The notes beneath the pieces were generated by a model, which was not told the DNA's origin, searched no databases, and saw only the letters and a list, made by a program, of their open reading frames with translations. The translations under genes were made by a program, and so were the position numbers. A DNA stretch of 40,466 bases from Actinomadura hibisca NBRC 15177 (GTDB lineage: Bacteria; Actinomycetota; Actinomycetes; Streptosporangiales; Streptosporangiaceae). The stretch lies in the NCBI RefSeq assembly GCF_001552635.1, contig NZ_BCRO01000109.1, positions 1 through 40,466 on the forward strand, written 5' to 3'. Positions 33,347 to 40,466 of the stretch are shown one piece after another (the stretch's first letter is position 1; each line of letters begins with the position of its first letter).

Positions 33347-34144
33347 ATGCAGTTCGATGACGAATACGGCCACATCGCCCTCGACGGCGCCGAGAACGTC
33401 CGCGACCTCGGCGGCATCCCGCTGGCGGGCGGGGGCGAGGTGGCCGCCGGCCGCCTGCTGCGCGCCGACGCCCTCAACAAGCTCACCGACGCCGACCTCG
33501 ACCGCCTGGCCGGCGTCCGCACCGTCATCGACTTCCGCACCCCGATGGAGATCCGCACCAACGGCGCCGACCGCCTGCCCGCCGGGGCCGAGCTGGTCGA
33601 GCTGCCGGTCGCGGGCGGCGACCTGGACGCCTTCTACGAGGTGATCGGCAGCGGCGACGCCGAGCGCCAGGAGCAGCTGCTGGGCGACGGCCGCACCGAG
33701 CACGTCCTGGTCGAGATCAACCGGAACTTCGTGGCGATGCCGATCGAGCGCGAGAAGTTCGCCGCCGCCCTGACCCTGGCCGCCGACGCCGCCCGGCTGC
33801 CCCTGCTGTTCCACTGCACGGCGGGCAAGGACCGCACCGGCTGGATGGCGGCGATCGTCCTGACCATCGCGGGCGCGTCGCGCGCCGACGTCATGGCCGA
33901 CTACCTGCGCTCCAACGACTACCACCGCGAGAGCTACGGCAAGCTGCTGGCCTACCTGGGCGAGTCGGGCCAGATGCGGGACCCCGAACTGCTGCGCCCG
34001 ATGCTGGAGCAGCGCCCCGCCTACCTGGAGGCGGCGTTCGAGGAGGCCGACCGGATGTACGGCTCGTTCGACGCCTTCCTGACCAAGGGCCTGGACCTGT
34101 CCGAAGACCTCCGCACCGCCATCCACGACGCGCTCCGCGCGTAG
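33347..34144 (+). CDS. Tyrosine-protein phosphatase (Y_phosphatase3)
   Basis: 265 residues from ATG 33347. The P-loop HCTAGKDRTG has its Cys nucleophile at residue 157. With NVRDLGG near the start and the VIDFRTPMEI block, this is the bacterial dual-specificity phosphatase family of MptpB of mycobacteria. That family also includes enzymes acting on phosphoinositides. There is no signal peptide, so it acts in the cytoplasm unless exported otherwise. The ribosome site is weak. Its stop lies three bases from that of the convergent MFS gene. Confidence 0.9.
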   Translation: MQFDDEYGHIALDGAENVRDLGGIPLAGGGEVAAGRLLRADALNKLTDADLDRLAGVRTVIDFRTPMEIRTNGADRLPAGAELVELPVAGGDLDAFYEVIGSGDAERQEQLLGDGRTEHVLVEINRNFVAMPIEREKFAAALTLAADAARLPLLFHCTAGKDRTGWMAAIVLTIAGASRADVMADYLRSNDYHRESYGKLLAYLGESGQMRDPELLRPMLEQRPAYLEAAFEEADRMYGSFDAFLTKGLDLSEDLRTAIHDALRA

Positions 34145-34147
34145 GGC

Positions 34148-35428
34148 TCAGGCGGGGAGGAGGCCCTCGGCGCGCATGCGGCGGCGGGCCAGGGTCCGGG
34201 TGCGCAGGACGCCCGCGACGCCGGCGGCCCAGATCGGGATCTGGACCGTCCAGGCGGCGCGGAACGCCTCGGGGGTGAAGTCCCTGCCCGGGGACAGCGC
34301 GTCCAGCACCAGGCCGACCAGCAGGATCGTGATCAGGGCCGCGACGAAGCCGCCGACGTTCACGATGCCGGTCGCGGTGCCCTGGCGGCCCGGCGGGTTG
34401 AAGGTCCGGGCGAAGTCGAAGCCGATCATCGCGCCGGGGCCGCCCAGGGCCACGCACACCACCAGCAGCACCAGCACCCACGCCGGGGCCGGGGGCGGCC
34501 AGGCCAGGGCGGCGGTCCAGGCCGCGACGTTGAGGCCGACGATCCCGAGCACCAACCAGGAGCGGCGTAGCGGGTAGCGGGCCACCAGGCGGCCCACGAA
34601 CGGGCCCGACACCACGTTGGCCAGCACGAACAGCGTCAGCAGCGTGCTCGCGGCCGCCGGGCTCACGCCCTGGCCCGACACCAGGTAGGGGTAGCCCCAC
34701 ATCAGCGCGAAGGTGTTGGAGGAGAACTGGGTCACGAAGTGCGTCCAGAGCCCCAGGCGCGTGCCCGGGTGCCGCCAGGCGTCGGCCAGGTTGCGGCCCA
34801 CCTCGCGCAGCGGGGCCGAGGCGGCGCGCGCCGCGCCGGGCGGGGCGTCGCGCAGGACCGCCGCCGCCAGCACCGCGACCAGGACGCCGAGGGCCGCCGC
34901 CGAGCCGAAGGCGGCCGACCAGCCGGGGCCGTGCAGCAGCGCGACCAGCGGGACCGCGCTGAGCACCTGGCCGAGCTGGCCGAGCAGGCCGGTGAGCTGG
35001 GTGACGACGGGGATCTGCCGGGGCGCGAACCACAACGTCACCACCGACAACACGCTGATGAAGGTCATCGCGTCGCCCGCGCCCACCAGGACGCGGGCCG
35101 CCGCGGCGGTGCCGACGTCGTGCGCCGCCGCCAGCAGGCCCTGCCCGGCGGCCATGACCAGCGCGCCCCCGGCGATCATGCGGCGCGGGCCGAGCCGGTC
35201 CAGCAGCAGCCCGACGGGGATCTGGAGGCCCGCGTAGACCAGCAGCTGCAGGACGGTGAAGGTCGCCAGCATCCCGGCGGTCGCGTCGAAGCGGTGCACC
35301 GCGTCGAGCCCGGCCACCCCGAACGAGGTGCGGTGCAGCACCGCCACCACGTACGCGAGGACGCCCACGCCCCACAACACCCAGGCGATCCGAGGGGTGC
35401 CCGCCGCCACTGTTTGGTCGTTATGCAC
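34148..35428 (-). CDS. MFS permease
   Basis: 426 residues from ATG 35428, with about twelve membrane spans. Typical MFS loops are seen: PVGLLLDRLGPRRMIAGG between spans 2 and 3, and GRLVARYPLRRSWLVLG at the matching place in the second half. The segment GAMIGFDFARTFNPPGRQGTATGIVNVGGF resembles the nitrate/anion and sugar-acid branch of actinobacterial MFS proteins; the substrate is unknown. It lies 22 bp from the XRE-cupin gene on the same strand, with no terminator visible between them, so the two may share a transcript. Confidence 0.9.
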   Translation of the reverse strand: MHNDQTVAAGTPRIAWVLWGVGVLAYVVAVLHRTSFGVAGLDAVHRFDATAGMLATFTVLQLLVYAGLQIPVGLLLDRLGPRRMIAGGALVMAAGQGLLAAAHDVGTAAAARVLVGAGDAMTFISVLSVVTLWFAPRQIPVVTQLTGLLGQLGQVLSAVPLVALLHGPGWSAAFGSAAALGVLVAVLAAAVLRDAPPGAARAASAPLREVGRNLADAWRHPGTRLGLWTHFVTQFSSNTFALMWGYPYLVSGQGVSPAAASTLLTLFVLANVVSGPFVGRLVARYPLRRSWLVLGIVGLNVAAWTAALAWPPPAPAWVLVLLVVCVALGGPGAMIGFDFARTFNPPGRQGTATGIVNVGGFVAALITILLVGLVLDALSPGRDFTPEAFRAAWTVQIPIWAAGVAGVLRTRTLARRRMRAEGLLPA

Positions 35429-35449
35429 GGTTTGTAACGATAGGTGATG

Positions 35450-36013
35450 TTATTTACCGGACGCGGGCCGGGCCCGGACGTGCACCCGCTCCCCCTGCGG
35501 CCCGAACAGGCTCAGCACCTCGGCCGGACCGCCCGCGCCGCCGAAGTAGTGCGGCACCCGGGTGTCGAACTCGGCCGCCTCCCCCGGCTCCAGCACGAGG
35601 TCGTGCTCGCCCAGGATCAGCCGCAACCGCCCGCTGAGCACGTACAACCACTCGTAGCCCTCGTGGGTGCGCGGGTCGGGGTCGCGGGCCTCGGGCAGGA
35701 TCATCTTGAACGCCTGCACGCCGCCGGGCCGCCGGGTCAGCGGCAGGACCGTCCGGTCACCGACCCGGCGGGGCCGCGTCCGGACGCGCGGATCGCCGAC
35801 CTCGGGCGCGCCGACCAGCTCGTCCAGCGGCACCTGGCGGGCCTTGGCCAGCGGCAGCAGCAGCTCCAGGTTCGGCTTGCGCTTGCCCGACTCCAGCCGC
35901 GACAGGGTGCTGACCGAGATCCCCGTGTCCTCCGACAGCTCGGTGAGGGTGACGCCGCGCTCGCGCCGCACCCGGCGCAGGCGCTCGCCGACGCCCGCCA
36001 GTACATCGTCCAT
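35450..36013 (-). CDS. XRE-family regulator with cupin domain
   Basis: 187 residues from ATG 36013. An N-terminal helix-turn-helix (about 10-65: GVTLTELSEDTGISVSTLSR) is followed by a cupin fold (about 105-180: THEGYEWLYVLSGRLRLIL, then VPHYFGG). Such proteins bind DNA and sense a small molecule through the cupin. The gene is divergent from the thioredoxin-reductase-like gene with overlapping promoter elements, and likely controls it and itself. The MFS gene beyond it may belong to the same regulon. A TTGACA-17-TGCAAT promoter would start transcription one or two bases from the ATG, so the messenger is probably leaderless. Confidence 0.9.
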   Translation of the reverse strand: MDDVLAGVGERLRRVRRERGVTLTELSEDTGISVSTLSRLESGKRKPNLELLLPLAKARQVPLDELVGAPEVGDPRVRTRPRRVGDRTVLPLTRRPGGVQAFKMILPEARDPDPRTHEGYEWLYVLSGRLRLILGEHDLVLEPGEAAEFDTRVPHYFGGAGGPAEVLSLFGPQGERVHVRARPASGK

Positions 36014-36020
36014 GGTCCAT

Positions 36021-36049
36021 ATTGCAGAAACGGCAAAGAACTTTGTCAA
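36021..36049 (-). promoter_or_regulatory. XRE-cupin gene promoter, overlapping a divergent one
   Basis: The minus strand has a perfect -35 TTGACA (36044-36049) and -10 TGCAAT (36021-36026) with 17 bp between. On the plus strand TTGCAG (36022-36027) and TCAAAT (36046-36051), 18 bp apart, would serve the flavoprotein gene from the same DNA. Confidence 0.55.
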
Positions 36050-36106
36050 ATCGTCCCGCCGCGACGCACAGTGGCCCCACGCGACAACGCAGGGAGAGGA
36101 AGGGCC

Positions 36107-37018
36107 ATGGACTCCTACGACGCAGTGATCATCGGTGGCGGCGCGGCGGGGCTGAACGCGGGGCTGGTGCTGGGCCGCTCCCGCCGCCGGGTGCTGGTGG
36201 TGGACGGCGGACGCCCGCGCAACGCCCCCGCCGCGCACATGCAGGGCTTCCTGTCCCGCGACGGCCTGCCGCCCGCCGACCTGCTGGAGATCGGGCGCAC
36301 CGAGGTCCGCGGCTACGGGGGCGAGATCGTCACCGGGACCGTCACGCGAGTGGACGGCTCGGGCCCGTTCACCGTGCGGACCGACGACGGCCGCGCCTAC
36401 CGGGCCCGCCGCCTGCTGGTGGCGACCAGCCTGACCGACCGGCTGCCCGACGTGCCCGGCGTGCGCGAGCGCTGGGGCCGCGACGTCAACATGTGCCCGT
36501 ACTGCCACGGCTGGGAGAACCGCGACCAGGCCCTCGCCGTGCTCGGCACCATGCCGTCCTCGCTGGAGCACGCGCTATTGCTGAGCCAGTGGACCTCCGA
36601 CCTGGTGTACCTGCCGCACCTGCTGCCCGCGCCCACCGGCGAGGACGCGGCGAAGCTGGCGGCGCGCGGGATCGAGGTCGTGCCCGGCGAGGTCGAGCGC
36701 CTGGTGGTGGAGAACGACCGGCTGACCGGGGTGGCCATGGCCGACGGGACCGTGCTGGCGCGCCAGGGCCTGTACCTGGCCGCCGAGTTCGTCCCGAACG
36801 ACGCGATCCTGACCGGACTGGGCTGCGCGGTCGAGGACGGCTGGGTGAAGGTGGACGGCTCCGGGGCGACGAGCGTCCCGGGGGTCTACGCGGCGGGCAA
36901 TGTGGTGAACCCGAAGCTGGGCGTCATCCACGCGGCCGCGGCGGGTTCCATGGCGGGCATGGCCATCAACGCGGACCTGGTGTTCGCGGACGTGGCCGAG
37001 GGCGTCAAAGCAGCGTGA
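36107..37018 (+). CDS. Thioredoxin reductase-like flavoprotein
   Basis: 303 residues from ATG 36107, behind AGGGAGAGGAAGG. FAD motif VIIGGGAAGLNAG opens the protein. The redox pair C-P-Y-C (130-133) lies in MCPYCHGWE, and YAAGNV near the end is the second FAD site. The central NADPH domain reads VLGTMPSS rather than the GGGxSA of true thioredoxin reductases, so the partner is doubtful. This subgroup is often called NAD(P)/FAD-dependent oxidoreductase and is frequently paired with a regulator, as here. It probably reduces a disulfide or a small molecule in the cytoplasm. Confidence 0.9.
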   Translation: MDSYDAVIIGGGAAGLNAGLVLGRSRRRVLVVDGGRPRNAPAAHMQGFLSRDGLPPADLLEIGRTEVRGYGGEIVTGTVTRVDGSGPFTVRTDDGRAYRARRLLVATSLTDRLPDVPGVRERWGRDVNMCPYCHGWENRDQALAVLGTMPSSLEHALLLSQWTSDLVYLPHLLPAPTGEDAAKLAARGIEVVPGEVERLVVENDRLTGVAMADGTVLARQGLYLAAEFVPNDAILTGLGCAVEDGWVKVDGSGATSVPGVYAAGNVVNPKLGVIHAAAAGSMAGMAINADLVFADVAEGVKAA

Positions 37019-37021
37019 GGA

Positions 37022-37059
37022 CTCCGGCAGCGCCGTGACACCGTCCGGCGCTGCCGGAG
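37022..37059 (+). terminator. Terminator after the flavoprotein gene
   Basis: Thirteen-base perfect arms CTCCGGCAGCGCC (37022-37034) and GGCGCTGCCGGAG (37047-37059) begin three bases after the stop. Confidence 0.85.
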
Positions 37060-37077
37060 GCCACCTATCGTGGCGGC

Positions 37078-38079
37078 ATGGAGGTGCAGGAGTGGCGAGC
37101 GGCAAGAGCACGACTGGCAGATGACAGAGAAGGACTCGGACACATCGCGTCCAGCCTCTACAACGAAACACCCCGCGCCGAGAACACACCCCTGCTAACC
37201 CGCCCCGAATGGCTGCCCAAAACCCCCATCCCCCTGCATCAACTCCAACTGAAATGGAATGAACACCCGCCCCCACCCCTGGTCACCAACCCACCAGACG
37301 GCCTACCAACCGGCTTCACAACCTACGCAGAAGCCCTAGCAGCCCTCGCCCCACCCAAAGTGTTCGAGAACCGCCCCGCCTACCGACTACTAGACGCCCA
37401 ACTCACCAACACCCCAATGCTGTGCTTCGGCCCCGCGCACTACTTCGACGCCGTGAACGTCGGAGAAGCCGCAGCACACGAACTGGCCACCGGCGGAAAA
37501 GCCCTACGGAACCGAGTAGGCGACCCACGCGACCTCAACCGCCGCCCCGCCCTCATGGCCATCACCACCCTCACCGTGACGCGCTCAGGCTCCTACGTCC
37601 TGCACTGGCGTGACCCCGCCAAGGTCGCGCACGCAGGCGGCCTCCACCAGGTAATGCCGGTCGGAGTCTTCCAACCCGTCCACGACGCACAGCGCGACCT
37701 GGACCTGTGGTGGAACATCACACGCGAATACGGCGAGGAGTTCCTAGGCACCCGCGAGGACTACCAACACCCCGACAGGAAATTCACCACCTTCCGCGCT
37801 CACTTCGAAGACGCCCGCAAACAGAACAACATCCAGCCCTACTGCCTGGGCCTAGGCGTCGATCCCCTGACCTTCGCCGTCGATCTGCTCACGGTCACCG
37901 TCATCGAGGACGCGACCTTCCACGACCTGTTCAGCGGCCTGGTCCGCGAGAACGACGAGGGCACCGTCTCCCTCGCCCGCTTCGACGGGACGCTCCCCCG
38001 CCCCGTGCAGCCCGCCGGAGCCGCCGCGCTGAGGCTGGCGTGGCGGCACCGCGCGCGGCTCGGGATCAGTCCCGGGTGA
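37078..38079 (+). CDS. Unknown actinobacterial protein, mosaic composition
   Basis: 333 residues from ATG 37078; TATCGT (37066-37071) is six bases upstream, so the messenger may be leaderless. It belongs by pattern to an actinobacterial family, often annotated as hypothetical or as a transcriptional regulator. Marks are SLYNETPRAENTPLLTRPEWLP at the start (shown loosely), HWRDPAKVAHAGGLHQVMPVGVFQP in the middle and WWNITREYGEEFLGTREDY after. There is no DNA-binding helix that I can see. The first three quarters (to about 37850) uses many A-ending codons (CCA, CTA, ACA, GAA), while the last quarter has the usual G/C-ending codons. The end overlaps the convergent acyltransferase by 14 bp. Confidence 0.75.
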   Translation: MEVQEWRAARARLADDREGLGHIASSLYNETPRAENTPLLTRPEWLPKTPIPLHQLQLKWNEHPPPPLVTNPPDGLPTGFTTYAEALAALAPPKVFENRPAYRLLDAQLTNTPMLCFGPAHYFDAVNVGEAAAHELATGGKALRNRVGDPRDLNRRPALMAITTLTVTRSGSYVLHWRDPAKVAHAGGLHQVMPVGVFQPVHDAQRDLDLWWNITREYGEEFLGTREDYQHPDRKFTTFRAHFEDARKQNNIQPYCLGLGVDPLTFAVDLLTVTVIEDATFHDLFSGLVRENDEGTVSLARFDGTLPRPVQPAGAAALRLAWRHRARLGISPG

Positions 38080-39508
38080 GCGCCTTCAACTCGTCCAGCG
38101 CGTCGTTCAGGTGGTCGATCAGCTCGGCCGGGTCGGGCACCAGGTCGCGGCAGGCCACCACGCCCACGTCCACCTTGCCGTCGTAGGAGAAGACCGTGAT
38201 GTTGAGGCCGCCGCTCACGTCGGTGATGACCGAGATCGGGTAGTAGGCCAGCACCTTCGCGCCGCACAGGTACAGCGGGAACTGCGGGCCGGGCACGTTG
38301 GAGACGATGAGGTTGAGCGGCCGCACGCCCGCGCCGGGCAACGCCGACAGCGCCAGCCGCGTCATCGGCCCGGCGAGCGGCGCGGGCAGCAGCCCCGCGA
38401 CGTCGGCGACCCACGAGCCCGACGACGCCACGAAGCGGCGCTTGGCTCGGTCCATGTCGGCGCGCACCGCCGCGTAGCGCCCGGCGGGGTCGGGCAGGTG
38501 CGTGGCCAGCGGCGCCGTCATGATCGACACCTGGTTGCCCGCGTCGGACTCCGCGCCGCCGCGCAACGACACCGGCACCCCGGCGACCAGCGGCCCGGAC
38601 GGCAGCGCGCCGCGCTTGTCGAGCCAGGTGCGCAGGGCCGTCGCGCACAGCGCCATCACCACGTCGTTGACGCTGCCGCCCAGCGCCCGGCGGATCTCCT
38701 TGATCTCCGCCAGCGGCAGCTCGCCGCACGCGACGGCGCGGCCCCGCCCGATGGGCCGGTTGAACGGCGTGGGCGGCGCGCTCACGCGGGGCGCGGGCGG
38801 CGGGGCCTGCTGCCCCAACGCCCCCTGCATCAGGTGGGTGACGCGGCTGACGCCGGGGATCGCGCCGACACCGGGAATCTCGTCCAGATAAGGGGCGGTG
38901 CGCGCCACCGACCAGGCGCTGCGCAACGGATGGAGCGCCGTCTTCAGCAACCCCGTCCCCATCATGCGCCCGGCACCCGGCGCGCGCTGCGGGGAGGTCT
39001 CATCGACGGGCAGATCGCGCGGCTCAGAAGAAAGATCCAGCAGCGCGGCCAGGGTCTCGGCGGCCATCACACCGTCGATGGCGGCGTGATGCACCTTGAC
39101 GTACACAGCAGTACGACCGCCCGCCAGCCCCTGGATCAGCACCAGCTCCCACAAGGGACGCGACCGGTCCAACGGTCGTTCGTGCAACATCGCAACGGCG
39201 TCGGCGAGCTGCCGGTCGTCACCAGGAACGGGCAGGGCGATCTCGAAGATATGCCGCTCCGGAGCGAAGTTCGGGTCGTCTTCCCAGTAGGGACGGTCCA
39301 GCCCGAACGGCACCTGCACCAGGCGCTGGCGCAGCGGCCGGATGGCGAGGTGGGCGCGGTCGCGGATGAGCTGGGCGACGTCGGCGACGGTGAGCCGCCC
39401 GCCGGGGCGGCCGGTGGCGTCGAGGACGCCCAGTCCCGCGATGTGGGCGTGGGTGGTGCCGGTCTCGGCGTTGAGGAAGGTGGCGTCCACGGTCGTCAAC
39501 TGGCTCAT
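38066..39508 (-). CDS. Wax ester synthase / diacylglycerol acyltransferase (WS/DGAT)
   Basis: 480 residues from ATG 39508. The acyl-transfer motif HHAAIDG (His 130, His 131, Asp 135) and the C-terminal block NLIVSNVPGP are diagnostic. Members esterify acyl-CoA to diacylglycerol or fatty alcohols, making storage lipid. N-terminal LTTVDATFLNAETGTTHAHI is typical. It is a single gene with its own regulated promoter and is associated with the cytoplasmic membrane or lipid bodies in known members. The ribosome site GAGCGGGA is modest. Confidence 0.95.
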   Translation of the reverse strand: MSQLTTVDATFLNAETGTTHAHIAGLGVLDATGRPGGRLTVADVAQLIRDRAHLAIRPLRQRLVQVPFGLDRPYWEDDPNFAPERHIFEIALPVPGDDRQLADAVAMLHERPLDRSRPLWELVLIQGLAGGRTAVYVKVHHAAIDGVMAAETLAALLDLSSEPRDLPVDETSPQRAPGAGRMMGTGLLKTALHPLRSAWSVARTAPYLDEIPGVGAIPGVSRVTHLMQGALGQQAPPPAPRVSAPPTPFNRPIGRGRAVACGELPLAEIKEIRRALGGSVNDVVMALCATALRTWLDKRGALPSGPLVAGVPVSLRGGAESDAGNQVSIMTAPLATHLPDPAGRYAAVRADMDRAKRRFVASSGSWVADVAGLLPAPLAGPMTRLALSALPGAGVRPLNLIVSNVPGPQFPLYLCGAKVLAYYPISVITDVSGGLNITVFSYDGKVDVGVVACRDLVPDPAELIDHLNDALDELKALTRD

Positions 39509-39550
39509 GGGGTCCCGCTCTCATCGACTGCTCGGCGCCTACCCCTCTAG

Positions 39551-39579
39551 GAGTTACGGACTACCGGACGGTAGGTCAA
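39551..39579 (-). promoter_or_regulatory. WS/DGAT promoter with operator in the spacer
   Basis: Minus-strand -35 TTGACC (39574-39579) and -10 TAACTC (39551-39556) are 17 bp apart. A perfect dyad CTACCG-GA-CGGTAG (39561-39574) fills the spacer, typical of a TetR-family operator. No regulator gene lies beside it. Confidence 0.6.
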
Positions 39580-39752
39580 CGGAGGTTGTTGGGAAGTAAC
39601 GCGGACTTAACAGGACGTTTCACCCATCCCTTCTGGGCGTTTCGTAGCGAACTGACAAAAGGTCCGGCCGCCAAGTCGTCCTCTTGCGGTCAACCTCCAC
39701 CGAACAAGCCGATCATGGGACCGTTCGGCCGCGCACTGTCGGCGGGGCGGCG

Positions 39753-39758
39753 TAAAGT
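39753..39758 (+). promoter_or_regulatory. -10 element for leaderless ung
   Basis: TAAAGT ends eight bases before the ATG at 39767; between them only GGCCCCCC. This spacing suits a transcript beginning at the start codon. Confidence 0.4.
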
Positions 39759-39766
39759 GGCCCCCC

Positions 39767-40444
39767 ATGACGGGACGACCACTCTCCGAGACCGTGGAGA
39801 CCGGCTGGGCGACGGCCCTGGAGCCGGTGGCCGGGCGCATCGCCGCCATGGGCGACTTCCTGCGCGCCGAGGTCGCCGCCGGCCGCCGCTACCTGCCGTC
39901 CGGCCCCCACATCCTGCGCGCCTTCCAGCAGCCCTTCGACGAGGTGCGGGTGCTGATCGTGGGCCAGGACCCCTACCCGACGCCGGGCCACGCGGTGGGC
40001 CTGAGCTTCTCGGTGGCACCGGAGGTCCGCCCGATCCCCGCGAGCCTGGTCAACATCTACGGCGAACTGCAGAACGACCTGGGCCTGCCCCAACCGTCCA
40101 ACGGCGACCTGACGCCGTGGACGCACCAGGGCGTGCTGCTGCTGAACAGGGCGCTCACCGTCATGCCCCGCAAGCCGAACTCCCACCAGGGCAAGGGCTG
40201 GGAGGAGGTCACCGAGCAGGCGATCCGCGCACTGGCGGCGCGGGACAAGCCGCTGGTGGCGATCCTGTGGGGCCGCAACGCGCGCAACCTGCGCCCGCTG
40301 CTGGGCAACGTCCCGGCGATCGAGTCGGCGCACCCGAGCCCGTACTCGGCGGACAACGGCTTCTTCGGCTCCCGCCCGTTCAGCCGGGCGAACCAGTACC
40401 TGGAACAGCAGGGCGCGGCCCCGGTGGACTGGAAACTCCCCTGA
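39767..40444 (+). CDS. ung: Uracil-DNA glycosylase
   Basis: 225 residues from ATG 39767, the usual family-1 length. The catalytic water-activating loop GQDPYP (66-71, Asp 68), the uracil-binding LLLNRALTV with Asn at about 127, and the leucine-loop motif HPSPYS (His 189) are all present. It removes uracil from DNA as the first step of base-excision repair. No Shine-Dalgarno sequence precedes the start. The gene ends 22 bp before the window edge and nothing further is visible. Confidence 0.97.
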   Translation: MTGRPLSETVETGWATALEPVAGRIAAMGDFLRAEVAAGRRYLPSGPHILRAFQQPFDEVRVLIVGQDPYPTPGHAVGLSFSVAPEVRPIPASLVNIYGELQNDLGLPQPSNGDLTPWTHQGVLLLNRALTVMPRKPNSHQGKGWEEVTEQAIRALAARDKPLVAILWGRNARNLRPLLGNVPAIESAHPSPYSADNGFFGSRPFSRANQYLEQQGAAPVDWKLP

Positions 40445-40466
40445 CCAACAACCTCGGCCACCGGGG

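Overview
The window looks like chromosome of a high-GC filamentous actinomycete. It carries a complete conservon (CvnA-E with a CYP157-like P450), a geosmin-synthase locus with EshA-type shell proteins, clustered P450s, overlapping ATGA/GTGA gene junctions, and several genes that appear to be leaderless. A Thermomonosporaceae/Streptosporangiales or Streptomyces-like host fits; I cannot place it closer from sequence alone. No rRNA, tRNA, CRISPR array, insertion sequence or integrase was seen.

Layout. 1-594 is non-coding and repeat-rich: degenerate 31-32 bp repeats, an 8-bp tandem repeat, a perfect 34-bp palindrome and a G-quadruplex-type tract. 595-4589 is a two-gene accessory pair, an unknown protein plus a phospholipase-D-like protein, joined by ATGA. 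4741-7157 holds a SigR-type ECF sigma factor with no anti-sigma gene beside it and a convergent catalase, separated by a branched inverted-repeat structure. 7511-12463 is the conservon cvnABCDE, followed by a convergent canonical P450. 14231-17086 holds small or poorly known genes: a 48-codon ORF behind a DasR-like site, a DUF4259 protein, a short protein ending in a RHIM-like amyloid motif, a staphylococcal-nuclease-like protein and a DUF5701 protein. 17154-20082 is a LolA/RseB-like exported protein with an ABC exporter pair. 20093-20899 is a membrane-anchored lipase.

The most interesting locus is 20980-28567 on the minus strand. In transcription order it is: family 2B encapsulin shell gene, two-domain geosmin synthase (overlapping the shell gene by 20 bp), second family 2B shell gene, polyprenyl diphosphate synthase, then beyond a hairpin a small single-span membrane protein and an aldo/keto reductase. 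This reads as a two-shell-protein nanocompartment built around terpene odorant synthesis, with a precursor-supplying prenyl synthase in the same transcript. A good sigma-70-type promoter lies directly upstream.

The right part is mostly housekeeping and metabolism: MHS-family transporter, small coiled-coil membrane protein, dihydrolipoyl dehydrogenase, dimethylargininase-like amidinohydrolase, tyrosine phosphatase, MFS permease, XRE-cupin regulator divergent from a thioredoxin-reductase-like flavoprotein, a protein of unknown function with mosaic base composition, a WS/DGAT acyltransferase with an operator-like palindrome inside its promoter, and uracil-DNA glycosylase.
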